Shown here: one piece after another, positions 1 to 8,570 of the stretch
How the letters are laid out: every line of letters starts with the position of its first letter
How positions within the stretch are numbered: position 1 is the stretch's first letter
DNA from: Sphingomonas yantingensis
Lineage (GTDB): Bacteria > Pseudomonadota > Alphaproteobacteria > Sphingomonadales > Sphingomonadaceae
Length of the DNA: 64,000 bases
Reading direction: 5' to 3'
Assembly (NCBI RefSeq): GCF_014199325.1
Contig: NZ_JACIJJ010000001.1
Coordinates: 1,054,001-1,118,000 of the forward strand
Position numbers and translations under genes: made by a program
The notes under the pieces: model-generated
Told to the model about the DNA's origin: nothing
The model's input: only the letters and a program-made list of their open reading frames with translations
The model's database searches: none

Positions 1-209
1 ACGCCGCTCAGCGCCTGTCGCTCGGGGAATATCTCGAACGACAGGTCGGCGGTTTCGAACGTCAGCTTCGCCTGTTCGGGGTCGATCGGCCCGCCCGACA
101 GCGCGGTCTGCGCGGTGAGCGGCGGCTTGCCCGGATCGGGCGCGGCGGCGGTCAGCGCGAGTGCGACGAACGCCCCGGCGATCACCCGATTGATGGCTTG
201 CGCGCGCAC
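1..209 (-). CDS. M1 family aminopeptidase, N-terminal fragment (runs off the left edge)
   Basis: Only the first 69 codons are present and the gene continues beyond position 1. The frame opens at a GTG (209) followed by a short basic stretch and a hydrophobic run (VIAGAFVALALTAAA), which reads as a signal peptide. After it comes the pattern TAQTALSGGPIDPEQAKL and then FETADLSFEIFPERQALSG, typical of the start of the N-terminal beta domain in M1 zinc aminopeptidases of sphingomonads. The zinc motif HExxH would lie outside the window, so catalysis cannot be confirmed. It is divergent from lon, with 49 bp between the two starts. An ATG at 214 is in another frame and soon hits a stop, which favours the GTG. 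Confidence 0.55.
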   Translation of the reverse strand, partial: MRAQAINRVIAGAFVALALTAAAPDPGKPPLTAQTALSGGPIDPEQAKLTFETADLSFEIFPERQALSG

Positions 210-258
210 CCCATATAGGCTGCAAGTGGTGCCCCCTTCGGGTGCCGTCGGAGAATAC

Positions 259-2655
259 ATGAAGTCCAGCTACCCCGTATTGCCACTGCGCGATATCGTC
301 GTTTTCCCGCACATGATCGTGCCGCTGTTCGTCGGCCGCGACAAGTCGGTCGCCGCGCTCGAGGCCGCCATGGCCGACGACAAGATGATCTTCCTCGTCG
401 CGCAGCTCGATCCCGCCAACGACGATCCCGGCCGCGACGACCTTTACGACACCGGCGTCACCGCCGAGGTGCTCCAGCTCCTGAAGCTGCCCGACGGCAC
501 CGTTCGCGTGCTGGTAGGCGGGCGCGAGCGTGCGAACCTCGATACGCTGACGACCAACGACGGCTTCGTCCAGGCGACGGTCTCCGCAGTCGAGGAGAGC
601 GAGGCTGATGGCACCGAGGTGCAGGCGCTGATGCGCTCGGTCGTCGACCAGTTCGAGAATTACGCCAAGCTCAACCGCAAGCTGCCCGCAGAAACTGCGG
701 TGCAACTCGGTGAGTTGGACGATCCCTCACGCCTCGCCGATGCGGTCGCGGGCAACATCGCGGTCAAGGTCGCCGACAAGCAGTCGCTCTTGGTCGAAAC
801 CGATCCGCGCAAGCGGCTGGAGATGGTCTTCGCCTTCATGGAGGGCGAGCTCGGCGTGCTGCAGGTCGAGAAGAAGATCCGCAGCCGCGTGAAGCGGCAG
901 ATGGAGAAGACGCAGCGCGAATATTACCTCAACGAGCAGCTGAAGGCGATCCAGCGCGAACTCGGTAACGAGGGCGAGGAAGGCGAGGGCGACGAGCTCG
1001 CCGAGCTGACGCAGAAGATCGCGACGCTCAAGCTGTCGAAGGAAGCGCGCGCCAAGGCGCAGGGCGAGCTCAAGAAGCTCAAGACGATGGCGCCAATGTC
1101 GGCCGAGGCCACCGTCGTGCGCAATTATCTCGACGTGTTGCTCGGCCTGCCCTGGGGCAAGAAGTCGAAGCTCAAGAAGGATTTGGTCGAGGCCGAGAAT
1201 ATCCTGAACGGCGATCATTATGCGCTGGAGAAGGTCAAGGACCGGATCGTCGAGTATCTGGCGGTGCAGGCGCGGACCAACAAGCTGAAGGGGCCGATCC
1301 TGTGCCTCGTCGGCCCGCCGGGCGTCGGCAAGACGAGCCTGGGCCAGTCGATCGCCAAGGCGACGGGGCGCGAGTTCATCCGCCAGTCGCTGGGCGGCGT
1401 GCGCGACGAGGCCGAGATTCGCGGCCACCGGCGGACGTATATCGGCTCGCTGCCGGGCAAGATCGTCACCAACCTGAAGAAGGCCGGTGCGTCGAACCCG
1501 CTGTTCCTGCTCGACGAGATCGACAAGCTGGGCCAGGACTTTCGCGGTGATCCCGCCTCTGCGCTGCTCGAGGTGCTCGATCCCGAGCAGAACGCCAAGT
1601 TCAACGACCATTATCTCGAGATCGACATCGATCTGTCCGACGTGATGTTCGTGTGCACCGCGAACACGCTGAACCTGCCGCAGCCGCTGCTCGATCGGAT
1701 GGAGATCATCCGCCTCGAGGGCTATACAGAGGACGAGAAGGTCGAGATCGCCGAGCGGCACCTGATCGCCAAGCAGATCGACGCGCATGGCCTGAAGGAA
1801 GGCGAGTTCGAGCTCACCAATGCGGGCCTGCGCGACCTGATCCGCTATTACACGCGAGAGGCGGGCGTCCGCACGCTGGAGCGCGAGATCGCCAAGCTCG
1901 CGAGGAAGGCGCTGCGCCGCATCCTCGAGGGCAAGGCGGTGCAGGTCACGGTGACACCCGAGAACCTCCACGAGTTCGCCGGGGTACGGAAGTACCGCTT
2001 CGGCATCGGCGAGGAGGAGCATCAGATCGGTGCGGTGACGGGTCTTGCCTGGACCGAGGTCGGCGGCGAGTTGCTGACGATCGAGAGCGTCACCGTGCCG
2101 GGCAAGGGCGCGATCAAGACGACCGGCAAGCTCGGCGACGTGATGAAGGAAAGCGTCGAGGCGGCGATGAGCTTCGTCAAGGCGCGCGCACCGACCTTCG
2201 GCATCAAGCCCAGCCTGTTCCTGCGCAAGGATATCCACGTCCACCTGCCCGAGGGTGCGGTGCCCAAGGACGGGCCGTCGGCGGGCATCGGCCTGGTCAC
2301 TTCGATCGTCTCGACGCTGACCGGCGTGTCGGTGCGTAAGGACATTGCGATGACCGGCGAGGTGACCCTGAGGGGGCGCGTGCTGCCGATCGGCGGCCTC
2401 AAGGAAAAGCTGCTCGCGGCGCTGCGCGGCGGCATCACCACGGTGCTGATTCCCGAGGAGAACGAAAAGGACCTGGCGGAGATTCCCGCGGTCATCCGCG
2501 ACGGGCTGAAGATCATCCCCGTGGCGCATGTCGACGAGGTGCTGCGCCTTGCCCTGACCGAGCCGCTGACGGCGATCGACTGGAGCGACTCGGACGAGCT
2601 GGCGGCACAGCCGCCCGCGGGCGTCGCGCCCGCGGCGGACCCGGTACGCCATTGA
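259..2655 (+). CDS. lon: ATP-dependent endopeptidase La (Lon protease)
   Basis: Cytoplasmic AAA+ serine protease that degrades misfolded and regulatory proteins. The 798-residue product has the full Lon layout. The N-terminal substrate-binding domain begins [21 protein letters not shown] coiled central part follows, then the AAA+ module with Walker A GPPGVGKT at about residues 352-359 and Walker B FLLDEIDK. The C-terminal protease domain has the Ser-Lys dyad: Ser674 in DGPSAG and Lys717 in LKEKLLAA. The ATG at 259 is preferred over upstream in-frame codons because family members start with this SYPVLPLRD segment. The upstream 48 codons would overlap the divergent aminopeptidase start. A HU gene follows, a usual neighbour of lon in proteobacteria. 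Confidence 0.98.
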   Translation: MKSSYPVLPLRDIVVFPHMIVPLFVGRDKSVAALEAAMADDKMIFLVAQLDPANDDPGRDDLYDTGVTAEVLQLLKLPDGTVRVLVGGRERANLDTLTTNDGFVQATVSAVEESEADGTEVQALMRSVVDQFENYAKLNRKLPAETAVQLGELDDPSRLADAVAGNIAVKVADKQSLLVETDPRKRLEMVFAFMEGELGVLQVEKKIRSRVKRQMEKTQREYYLNEQLKAIQRELGNEGEEGEGDELAELTQKIATLKLSKEARAKAQGELKKLKTMAPMSAEATVVRNYLDVLLGLPWGKKSKLKKDLVEAENILNGDHYALEKVKDRIVEYLAVQARTNKLKGPILCLVGPPGVGKTSLGQSIAKATGREFIRQSLGGVRDEAEIRGHRRTYIGSLPGKIVTNLKKAGASNPLFLLDEIDKLGQDFRGDPASALLEVLDPEQNAKFNDHYLEIDIDLSDVMFVCTANTLNLPQPLLDRMEIIRLEGYTEDEKVEIAERHLIAKQIDAHGLKEGEFELTNAGLRDLIRYYTREAGVRTLEREIAKLARKALRRILEGKAVQVTVTPENLHEFAGVRKYRFGIGEEEHQIGAVTGLAWTEVGGELLTIESVTVPGKGAIKTTGKLGDVMKESVEAAMSFVKARAPTFGIKPSLFLRKDIHVHLPEGAVPKDGPSAGIGLVTSIVSTLTGVSVRKDIAMTGEVTLRGRVLPIGGLKEKLLAALRGGITTVLIPEENEKDLAEIPAVIRDGLKIIPVAHVDEVLRLALTEPLTAIDWSDSDELAAQPPAGVAPAADPVRH

Positions 2656-2672
2656 TATGACCCGGACCGGGA

Positions 2673-2699
2673 CGGGGCGCGCCGCGGCGCTCCCCGTTT
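2673..2699 (+). terminator. Candidate terminator after lon
   Basis: A GC-rich stem (CGGGG then GCG paired with CGC then CCCCG, one mismatch) lies 18 bp after the lon stop and is followed by a short T run (TTTC). The weak T tract makes it a modest terminator. Confidence 0.4.
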
Positions 2700-2855
2700 C
2701 GCGGTTTTGGGGTCTATGCTGCGCCGCATCCTGCCGCAAACAGCCGCTTTTTCTTTGACAGCGCGGGCGGGGATGGGCCTACTGCCGCGCGCTCGCCGGC
2801 CACGGCGAATCCGTTCCGATTTATCCTAAAAAACAACACAGGGGTGTAGAGGGCA

Positions 2856-3128
2856 ATGAACAAGCAAGAGCTGATCGCGCAGGTCGCCGACTTGTCGGGC
2901 CTGGCCAAAGGCGATGCGAGCAAGGCCGTGGAGGCCGTGTTCGATTCGATCTCCGCCGCGCTCAAAAAGGGTGACGAGGTCCGTCTCGTCGGTTTCGGCA
3001 CCTTCTCGGTCAGCAAGCGCAAGGCGTCGACCGGCCGCAACCCGCGCACCGGCGAGCCGATGACGATCAAGGCGTCGTCGCAGCCGAAGTTCAAGGCGGG
3101 CAAGGTCCTGAAGGACTCGGTCAACTGA
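2856..3128 (+). CDS. HU family DNA-binding protein
   Basis: Small histone-like nucleoid protein of 90 residues, the standard HU length. It starts MNKQELIAQVADLSGL and contains the HU signature GFGTFSVSKRKASTGRNPRTG followed by a C-terminal arm ending KAGKVLKDSVN. HU dimers bend and compact DNA and assist replication and recombination. The 200-bp space after lon holds a TTGACA at 2755-2760 that could serve as a -35 box, but no clear -10 box matches it at ideal spacing. A purine-rich AGAGGGCA stretch lies just before the ATG. Which HU paralogue this is (HupA or HupB type) cannot be told from the sequence alone. Confidence 0.97.
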   Translation: MNKQELIAQVADLSGLAKGDASKAVEAVFDSISAALKKGDEVRLVGFGTFSVSKRKASTGRNPRTGEPMTIKASSQPKFKAGKVLKDSVN

Positions 3129-3246
3129 TCCGCCGGCCCCGGCGCGCGATTGTCGCGGCCGGGCCGATTTCCGGGCTTTACAGGGGCGGCGACGCCGCCT
3201 AAACGCCCGGCTCCGATTTTGCCAACACCCCATGGGGCAAGGCATC

Positions 3247-3321
3247 GGGCGCGTAGCTCAGCGGTAGAGCACACCCTTCACACGGGTGGGGTCACAGGTT
3301 CAATCCCTGTCGCGCCCACCA
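3247..3321 (+). tRNA. tRNA-Val (anticodon CAC)
   Basis: Complete cloverleaf of 75 nt with encoded CCA. Acceptor GGGCGCG pairs with CGCGCCC, D stem is GCTC/GAGC, and anticodon stem CACCC/GGGTG encloses loop TTCACAC with anticodon CAC (reads GUG). The T arm is ACAGG-TTCAATC-CCTGT. A strong hairpin terminator follows directly. Confidence 0.97.
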
Positions 3322-3328
3322 TGGATCA

Positions 3329-3361
3329 GGCCCGCCCGGCAATGCCGCGGCGGGCCTTTTT
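3329..3361 (+). terminator. Rho-independent terminator after tRNA-Val
   Basis: A stem GGCCCGCC..GGCGGGCC, with inner CGGC/GCCG and a small loop, is followed by TTTTT, 8 bp after the tRNA 3' end. This is the expected position for ending the tRNA transcript. Confidence 0.85.
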
Positions 3362-3387
3362 CGTTTATGCGATGCCTTCCACCCTCG

Positions 3388-3464
3388 TCGTTATCCCGGC
3401 GAAGGCTGGGATCGCCCGGTTCACTTACGATTGCCAGCGATCCCAGCTTTCGCTGGGATGACGC
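3388..3464. repeat. Palindromic dispersed repeat, copy 1
   Basis: Two 27-bp arms face each other at 3388-3414 and 3438-3464. Each arm is itself a near palindrome built on ATCCCAGC-TTTC-GCTGGGAT. The right arm is identical to the arms of the second copy near 60.7 kb, while the left arm differs at several positions. The surrounding 304 bp between the tRNA and the next gene (3322-3625) otherwise holds only the tRNA terminator and presumably the promoter of the DUF4168 gene. It resembles REP/MITE-type elements; mobility is inferred, not shown. Confidence 0.75.
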
Positions 3465-3625
3465 TGCGCGCAATCGGCCGCTCACCTCGTCCCCCGGTCC
3501 GGCTCGGCTCGTCGGCGGGCAGCACGACAGGCCGTATTCCGGCCACAATCCGTCACCGTTTCGGTTGTGCCGCGACGCTCAAACCCGATGTTGGTCGGGT
3601 AATTCAACGACGACGGAGTTTTTCC

Positions 3626-4012
3626 ATGCGTACATTCACCATCGCCGCCGCCGCGATCGCCAGCACCTTCGCGGTTGCCGCCACGGCCCAGGAAACGCCG
3701 GCTACCGGCACTGCGCCCACGCAGGAAGCTGCGCCCGCACAGGAGGCGGCACCGACGGCTGGTGCGACCGCGACGACGGTCAGCGATGTCGAGGTGACGC
3801 AGTTCGCCACCGCGCTCGCCGAAGTGGACAAGATCAACAAGGACGCCGCCACGCCGGCGACCGAGAAGCAGGCGAAGATGGCCGCCGCCGTCACCTCCGC
3901 CGGCCTGACGCCCGAGCGGTTCAACACGATCGGCCAGTCGCTGAGCAAGGATCCGGCGCTTCAGGCCAAGGTCGCTGCCGCCGTGCAGGCCAAGGCTGGT
4001 AAGCCGAGCTGA
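3626..4012 (+). CDS. DUF4168-like secreted protein
   Basis: Product of 128 residues starting MRTFTIAAAAIASTFAVAATAQE, a Sec signal peptide with likely cleavage after ATA-Q. A low-complexity segment rich in Ala, Pro, Glu and Thr (about residues 23-50) leads to a helical C-terminal domain. That domain contains VEVTQFATALAEVDKIN and GLTPERFNTIGQSLSKDP, the pattern of DUF4168. The biochemical role of that domain is not known. The ATG at 3626 has CGGAG upstream and opens the signal peptide, so the longer in-frame extension into the repeat was rejected. A strong terminator follows at 4034, so the gene is probably transcribed alone. Confidence 0.75.
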   Translation: MRTFTIAAAAIASTFAVAATAQETPATGTAPTQEAAPAQEAAPTAGATATTVSDVEVTQFATALAEVDKINKDAATPATEKQAKMAAAVTSAGLTPERFNTIGQSLSKDPALQAKVAAAVQAKAGKPS

Positions 4013-4033
4013 TCGCCCGGACCCGAACGAACA

Positions 4034-4063
4034 AGGGGCGCCCCGCGGGGCGCCCCTTTTTTT
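4034..4063 (+). terminator. Rho-independent terminator after the DUF4168 gene
   Basis: A near-perfect stem AGGGGCGCCCC / GGGGCGCCCCT with a 2-nt GC apex is followed by TTTTTTT. It sits between convergent genes, 22 bp past the DUF4168 stop and 22 bp from the purC stop. Confidence 0.9.
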
Positions 4064-4085
4064 GTCCGAAGCGACCGCGGCGCGC

Positions 4086-4865
4086 TTACTTGCCGCGACG
4101 CTTGCGATGCGTTTCGAGGTCGAGGACCGCCGAATCGGCGCCCTCGGGCATCAGGCCAAGGCGACGGGCGACCTCCTGATACGCCTCCACCTCGCCGCCC
4201 AGGTCGCGGCGGAAACGGTCCTTGTCGAGCTTCTCGCCCGTCGTCGCGTCCCACAGCCGGCAATTGTCCGGGCTGATCTCGTCGGCAAGGATGATCCGGG
4301 CATAGTCGTTGTCCCAAATGCGGCCGAACTCGAGCTTGAAGTCGACGAGCTTGATGCCGATTCCGGCGAACAGCCCCGACATGAAATCGTTCACGCGCAC
4401 CGCCAGATCGGCGATGTCATGCAACTCCTCTTGGCTCGCCCAGCCGAAGCACAGGATGTGCTCGTCGGTAATGAGCGGATCGCCGAGCGCGTCATCCTTG
4501 AGGTAATATTCGATGACCGTGCGCGGCAGCTGCGTGCCTTCCTCGATGCCGAGGCGCTTTGACATCGACCCAGCGGCGACGTTGCGCACCACGACCTCGA
4601 TCGGCACGATCTCGACCTGCCGGATCAGCTGCTCGCGCATGTTGAGGCGGCGCAGGAAGTGCGTCGGTACGCCGATATTGCCGAGCATCGTGAAGATATG
4701 CTCGGAAATCCGGTTGTTGAGCACGCCCTTGCCGTTGATCGTGCCCTTTTTCTGGGCATTGAACGCGGTTGCGTCGTCCTTGAAATACTGGATGAGCGTG
4801 CCGGGTTCGGGACCCTCGTAGAGGATCTTTGCCTTGCCCTCGTAGATCTGACGGCGGCGAGCCAT
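4086..4865 (-). CDS. purC: Phosphoribosylaminoimidazole-succinocarboxamide synthase
   Basis: Purine-biosynthesis enzyme that joins CAIR with aspartate using ATP to give SAICAR. The 259-residue product starts [16 protein letters not shown]. It contains the ATP-site stretch [18 protein letters not shown] and the SAICAR synthetase signatures [21 protein letters not shown] and [10 protein letters not shown]. Size and motifs match bacterial PurC throughout. It stands alone on the minus strand between a terminator and the fadL-like gene, so no pur operon is visible here. Confidence 0.98.
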   Translation of the reverse strand: MARRRQIYEGKAKILYEGPEPGTLIQYFKDDATAFNAQKKGTINGKGVLNNRISEHIFTMLGNIGVPTHFLRRLNMREQLIRQVEIVPIEVVVRNVAAGSMSKRLGIEEGTQLPRTVIEYYLKDDALGDPLITDEHILCFGWASQEELHDIADLAVRVNDFMSGLFAGIGIKLVDFKLEFGRIWDNDYARIILADEISPDNCRLWDATTGEKLDKDRFRRDLGGEVEAYQEVARRLGLMPEGADSAVLDLETHRKRRGK

Positions 4866-5097
4866 GCGCGTGTTCCTGAAACGATCGGCCCCGGCAGCGG
4901 GGTCCGCGCGCCGGGGCAGGTGAGTGCGCGCCTATACCGGATGGGGACGGGGGGTGCAATCAGTCGCCGCGCGCGGGCGTTGCCCCATCGCAACACGCAG
5001 AATCAATCGGTTGCCTTTCGGAACGGACCCGGTGCATGGGCGCTCCCCCAACCGAACCGGCAAAATGCCGGCGGGTCGCTTCTGAGAGGGCAAGGTT

Positions 5098-6399
5098 ATG
5101 TGGCGTAAGGCTTTGGGATTGGCCGCGGTGTCGGCCGGCGTGCTGGCGTGGACGGGCGCTGCCGAGGCGAGCGGCTTCTCGCTCAAGGAACAGTCGGCCA
5201 AGGAAACAGGCCGGGCGTTCGCGGGCGGCGCAGCAGCGGCCGACGATGCCTCGATCATCTTCTACAACCCCGCCGGCATGACCAAGCTGGAGCGCAGCCA
5301 GGTCTCGCTCAACAGCCATTTCCTGTTCGTCGACAGCGCCCAGCAAAATGACGGCACCACGCTGACCGTGCCGGGCCGCCCGACCGCGATCCCCGTCACC
5401 GGCAACAACGGCGGCAATCCGTTCGACCAGCCAGTGATCGTCCCCACCGGCTATGCCGCGTTCCGGGCGAGCGACCGGCTGTGGTTCGGCCTCGGCATTA
5501 GCGCGCCCTTCGGCCTGAAGGTCGAGTACGATCAGGGCTTTTTCGGGCGGTACGACTCGCTCAAGTCCGAGGTGAAGACGGTCAACATCCAGCCGAGCTT
5601 CGGCTATGCGCTTAATGACAACGTCTCGATCGGCGGCGGCGTCGATATCCAGCAGATCGACGTGAAGCTGCGCAACGCGCTCCCCAACCTCGTCCCTAGC
5701 GCGGGCGACGGGGAGCTCAACATCTCGGGTGACGACCTGTCGGTCGGCTGGAATGCGGGTGTGCTGCTGAGCTTCGGCAAGGCCCGGCTGGGCGCGCATT
5801 ACCGCTCAAAGGTTTCGCACCGGCTCGACGGCACCTACCAGGTGTCGGGGCTGATCGGCCCGCTGGCGGGTGCCAACACGCGCACCTTCGCGACCGCGCC
5901 GCTCGACATTCCCGAGAGCGTGACGGTCAGCGCGATGTACGGCGTCGGCGACCGCGTGCGCCTGATGGCCACGGGCCAGTGGTTCAACTGGTCGCGGTTC
6001 GAGGCGATCACGGTGCAGCCGCTCGGCCGCCCGGCAGTGGTCAACGAGCAGAACTACAAGGATAGCTGGTCGGGTCATGGCGCGGTCGAGTTCGACGCGA
6101 CCGACCGCCTGACGCTGCGCGCGGGCGGGCTGTACGACACCACGCCGACGCAGGATGCGTTCCGCACGACGCGGGTGCCCGACGGCGACCGCATCTGGGC
6201 GACCGCGGGCGCCACGTGGAAACTCAACGACCGGCTCGACGTGAATGTGAGCTATGCGCACGTGTTTGTGAGCGAGGAGAAGTTGAACCGCACCGACACG
6301 CTGTTCGCGGGCACCGCCGCGGCGACGCAGGCGCGAATCGTGTCGACGAACACGGGCAATGCCGACGTGATCGGTACGTCGCTGACGATCAAGCTGTAA
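5098..6399 (+). CDS. OmpP1/FadL/TodX family outer membrane transporter
   Basis: Outer-membrane beta-barrel of 433 residues for uptake of long-chain fatty acids or other hydrophobic compounds. A signal peptide (MWRKALGLAAVSAGVLAWTG..AEA) is followed by SGFSLKEQSAKETGRAFAGG, the FadL N-terminal hatch. The NPAGMTKL motif that marks this family follows, then amphipathic strands ending TSLTIKL. The ATG at 5098 lies behind GAGAGGGCAAGG. The exact substrate cannot be read from the sequence. The region 4866-5097 before it must hold divergent promoters for this gene and purC, but no clear -35/-10 pair stood out. Confidence 0.93.
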   Translation: MWRKALGLAAVSAGVLAWTGAAEASGFSLKEQSAKETGRAFAGGAAAADDASIIFYNPAGMTKLERSQVSLNSHFLFVDSAQQNDGTTLTVPGRPTAIPVTGNNGGNPFDQPVIVPTGYAAFRASDRLWFGLGISAPFGLKVEYDQGFFGRYDSLKSEVKTVNIQPSFGYALNDNVSIGGGVDIQQIDVKLRNALPNLVPSAGDGELNISGDDLSVGWNAGVLLSFGKARLGAHYRSKVSHRLDGTYQVSGLIGPLAGANTRTFATAPLDIPESVTVSAMYGVGDRVRLMATGQWFNWSRFEAITVQPLGRPAVVNEQNYKDSWSGHGAVEFDATDRLTLRAGGLYDTTPTQDAFRTTRVPDGDRIWATAGATWKLNDRLDVNVSYAHVFVSEEKLNRTDTLFAGTAAATQARIVSTNTGNADVIGTSLTIKL

Positions 6400-6406
6400 C
6401 GCGAGC

Positions 6407-6431
6407 GGGGAGCGCCGGGTCGGCGCTCCCC
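6407..6431. terminator. Hairpin between fadL-like and hemerythrin genes
   Basis: An 11-bp perfect stem GGGGAGCGCCG / CGGCGCTCCCC with loop GGT sits between two convergent stops. The T-richness on either side is weak, so it may act in both directions or simply block read-through. Confidence 0.55.
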
Positions 6432-6438
6432 GTGATTA

Positions 6439-7020
6439 TTAAGCGACCTTGAACCCTTCCTTGTTCATCGCCGCCGCCAGCGCCTTGTTCTTCTCATCGG
6501 ACAACTGCGCGCGCAGGGAGGGAAACAGGTCCGTCTCCTCCTCGGTCATGTGCTTTTCGAGGTCCGCGCGGAACTTGCGCAGCTTGGCGGGAAACTCGGC
6601 GCTGTCGCGGGGCATGTTGTCGAGCTCGTAGAGATACTGCTTCACATAGCCGTGATCCTTGGTGAGGTGATCGGCCTCCTCGGTCCGCCCCGCTTCGCGC
6701 AGCGCAGGGTAGACGACGTTGCCTTCCTCGACATCGTGCTTGGCGAGCGCGTGCTTGAGCTGCGCCAGCAGGATCGCGCGCTTGGTCGTATTGCGGCTCT
6801 CGGTCGCCTCGAGCGCGTCGAAGATCTTGAGCACCGCCTTGTGCTCGGCAGTGAGCGCCGCGACCCAGTTGGCGGCAAGCGCGCTGGGCGCCTGTACCGC
6901 GGCCTTGCGCCCCAGCATCGCCAGCACGCCGATCGCGGCGCCGGCGGTAGCGGCACCGGCGATGACGCCCAGATTGCTCTGATGATTGGTGGGTTTCTCG
7001 GTGGTGGGGGCGGTCGTCAT
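6439..7020 (-). CDS. Hemerythrin domain-containing protein with N-terminal membrane helix
   Basis: Product of 193 residues. After a polar N-terminus, a hydrophobic segment (about residues 19-40, GVIAGAATAGAAIGVLAML) predicts a single membrane helix. A four-helix hemerythrin-like domain fills the rest. Its candidate diiron ligands lie in AEHKAVLKIFDAL, KHDVEEGNVVYPAL, KDHGYVKQYLYEL and KHMTEEETDLFPSL. Hemerythrins bind O2, NO or iron through a His/Glu/Asp diiron site; which applies here is not known. The gene is monocistronic, 69 bp downstream of the proC stop, so its promoter probably lies in 7021-7089. The membrane anchor is the unusual feature. Confidence 0.88.
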   Translation of the reverse strand: MTTAPTTEKPTNHQSNLGVIAGAATAGAAIGVLAMLGRKAAVQAPSALAANWVAALTAEHKAVLKIFDALEATESRNTTKRAILLAQLKHALAKHDVEEGNVVYPALREAGRTEEADHLTKDHGYVKQYLYELDNMPRDSAEFPAKLRKFRADLEKHMTEEETDLFPSLRAQLSDEKNKALAAAMNKEGFKVA

Positions 7021-7089
7021 TGCGCTTGCTCCTTCGATTGCGAGGGTCCGATAACCCTCACAACCTATTGAGCACGCTGGACGTTCCGA

Positions 7090-7893
7090 TCAGCCCCGTG
7101 CGGCGGCGGCCATTTCGGCGTTGCGACGCGTGGCTGCGGCGAGCGTCTCGGTCAGCAGTCGGACGAGCGCCTCGTCGGCGTCGAGCACGTTCAACCCTTC
7201 GCGCGTCGAGCCGCCCGGACTGGCAACGCGATCGGCGAGGACCGCTGGCGTATCGTCCGCACCCGCCGCCAGCATCGCCGACCCCTCGACCGTCGCGCGG
7301 GCGAGGCGGAGCGACTGATCGGCGGGCAGGCCCAGCGCCTCGCCCCCCTTCGCCAGCGCGTCGATAAAGCGATAGGTGAAGCCCGGCCCGCTGCCCGACA
7401 ACGCCGTCACCACGTCGAACAGCGACGGATCGACCCATTCGACATGACCGAGCGGCGCCATCAGTGCCTCGGCCGCCGCGCGCACCGGAGCTGCGTCGCT
7501 GTCGGTATGGAGCGCGACGACGCCCTTGCCGATCGCGACGGGCAGGTTGGGCATCGCCCGCACGATCGCCCGCGCGGCGAAACGCGACCGCAGGTCGGCG
7601 ATCTCGACGCCAGCGAGGATCGAAACGAGCATCGCCGCCTTCGCGGCGCGGATCGCGGGGGCGACGGCGTCGATCATCTGCGGCTTGACCGCGAGGATCA
7701 GGATGTCGGGGGCAGGGCCTTCCGGTGCGTTCGCGACCACCTGTACGCCGTCCGGCACCACCGGGCTGCCCGGATCAATGACGATGATGCGCTCAGCCGC
7801 AATGCCGCTCGCGACCCAGCGGCGGAGCATCGCGCCGCCCATGTTGCCCGCACCGACCAGCCAGAAGCGGGCCGGTTCGTTCGCTTCGCTCAT
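7090..7893 (-). CDS. proC: Pyrroline-5-carboxylate reductase
   Basis: Last step of proline synthesis: NAD(P)H reduction of pyrroline-5-carboxylate. The 267-residue product has a Rossmann motif GAGNMGGAM at residues 14-22. Its C-terminal dimerisation domain carries ALSGSGPGFTYRFIDAL and the family signature ASPGGSTREGL. The start at 7893 overlaps the stop of the YbjN gene by 4 bp (ATGA), so the two are translationally coupled. A much longer in-frame extension upstream lies entirely inside the YbjN coding region in another frame and was rejected. Confidence 0.96.
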   Translation of the reverse strand: MSEANEPARFWLVGAGNMGGAMLRRWVASGIAAERIIVIDPGSPVVPDGVQVVANAPEGPAPDILILAVKPQMIDAVAPAIRAAKAAMLVSILAGVEIADLRSRFAARAIVRAMPNLPVAIGKGVVALHTDSDAAPVRAAAEALMAPLGHVEWVDPSLFDVVTALSGSGPGFTYRFIDALAKGGEALGLPADQSLRLARATVEGSAMLAAGADDTPAVLADRVASPGGSTREGLNVLDADEALVRLLTETLAAATRRNAEMAAAARG

Positions 7894-8396
7894 GCTTCGC
7901 CCTGAGTCTCGATGAGCGCGGCGGCGATGGCTTCCTTGGGGCTCTTGCCGCCCCACAAGACGAACTGGAACACGGGATAAAAGCGCTCGCACTCGTCGAT
8001 CGCGGTCTCCACCAGCAGTTCGGCGCGGTCGAGGCTCAATGTCGCGCCATCCTCCTCGTCGCTCATCATCGCGGCGTGGCGATAGAGGAGGATGCCGCTC
8101 GACGACCAGAGCTCGAAATGGCCGATCCAGAGCTGTTCGTTGACCAGCCCGATCGTCTCGTAGATCGACGCGCGCCGTTCCTCTGCAATGCGGATGTCGG
8201 GCAGTGCGAGGAACTGGAGGACACCGTCCTCCTCGCGCCAGATCGCGCGCAGTTCGTATTCGGTCCAGCTGCCCTTGAACTTGGCGACGATCTCGTCGTC
8301 CTCGCGCTCGTGGCTCCATCCATGCGCGGCGAAATAGCTTTCGAGCATGTCGATGGGGGCGGCGTCTTCGCGGTCGAACTCGGCTTCGTCGAGCAT
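7890..8396 (-). CDS. YbjN domain-containing protein
   Basis: Product of 168 residues from ATG 8396, which has GGAAAG 5 bp upstream. A GTG at 8483 would add 29 residues but lacks a ribosome site, and homologues in sphingomonads begin at the LDEAEFDREDAAPIDMLESY segment. The YbjN fold resembles type III secretion chaperones and is linked in E. coli to stress and motility phenotypes, with no defined biochemical activity. Conserved parts include GSWTEYELRAIWR, LVNEQLWIGHFELW and ERFYPVFQFVLWGGKSP. It is coupled to proC by a 4-bp overlap, a pairing worth noting because no functional link is established. Confidence 0.85.
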   Translation of the reverse strand: MLDEAEFDREDAAPIDMLESYFAAHGWSHEREDDEIVAKFKGSWTEYELRAIWREEDGVLQFLALPDIRIAEERRASIYETIGLVNEQLWIGHFELWSSSGILLYRHAAMMSDEEDGATLSLDRAELLVETAIDECERFYPVFQFVLWGGKSPKEAIAAALIETQGEA

Positions 8397-8515
8397 TGGT
8401 CTTTCCAGCGGCGGCAACATGCCGTCCAATTCATGGTGCCGTGCAGCAAGCGACTGTGCAAGTCGTGGTGCGGGGCGTGACACAGAAAGCTGTGGACTAA
8501 AGGCCTACAAAACAA

Positions 8516-8547
8516 GGGCGGGGCCATCGATGCCGATGACCCCGCCC
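8516..8547 (-). terminator. Terminator after the DUF4136 lipoprotein gene
   Basis: Outer stem GGGCGGGG/CCCCGCCC with an inner stem CATCG/CGATG lies about 24 bp past the DUF4136 stop. Read on the minus strand it is followed by TTGTTTTG. It separates that gene from the YbjN-proC pair. Confidence 0.7.
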
Positions 8548-8570
8548 CATTTTGCAACGACTTCGCGGCG

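Noticed and set aside
727..2739. 670-codon frame antisense to lon
   Set aside because: A reverse shadow of lon; composition not protein-like and no motifs.
3134..3166. GC-rich imperfect stem after the HU gene as a terminator
   Set aside because: Several mismatches and no T run; not strong enough to list.
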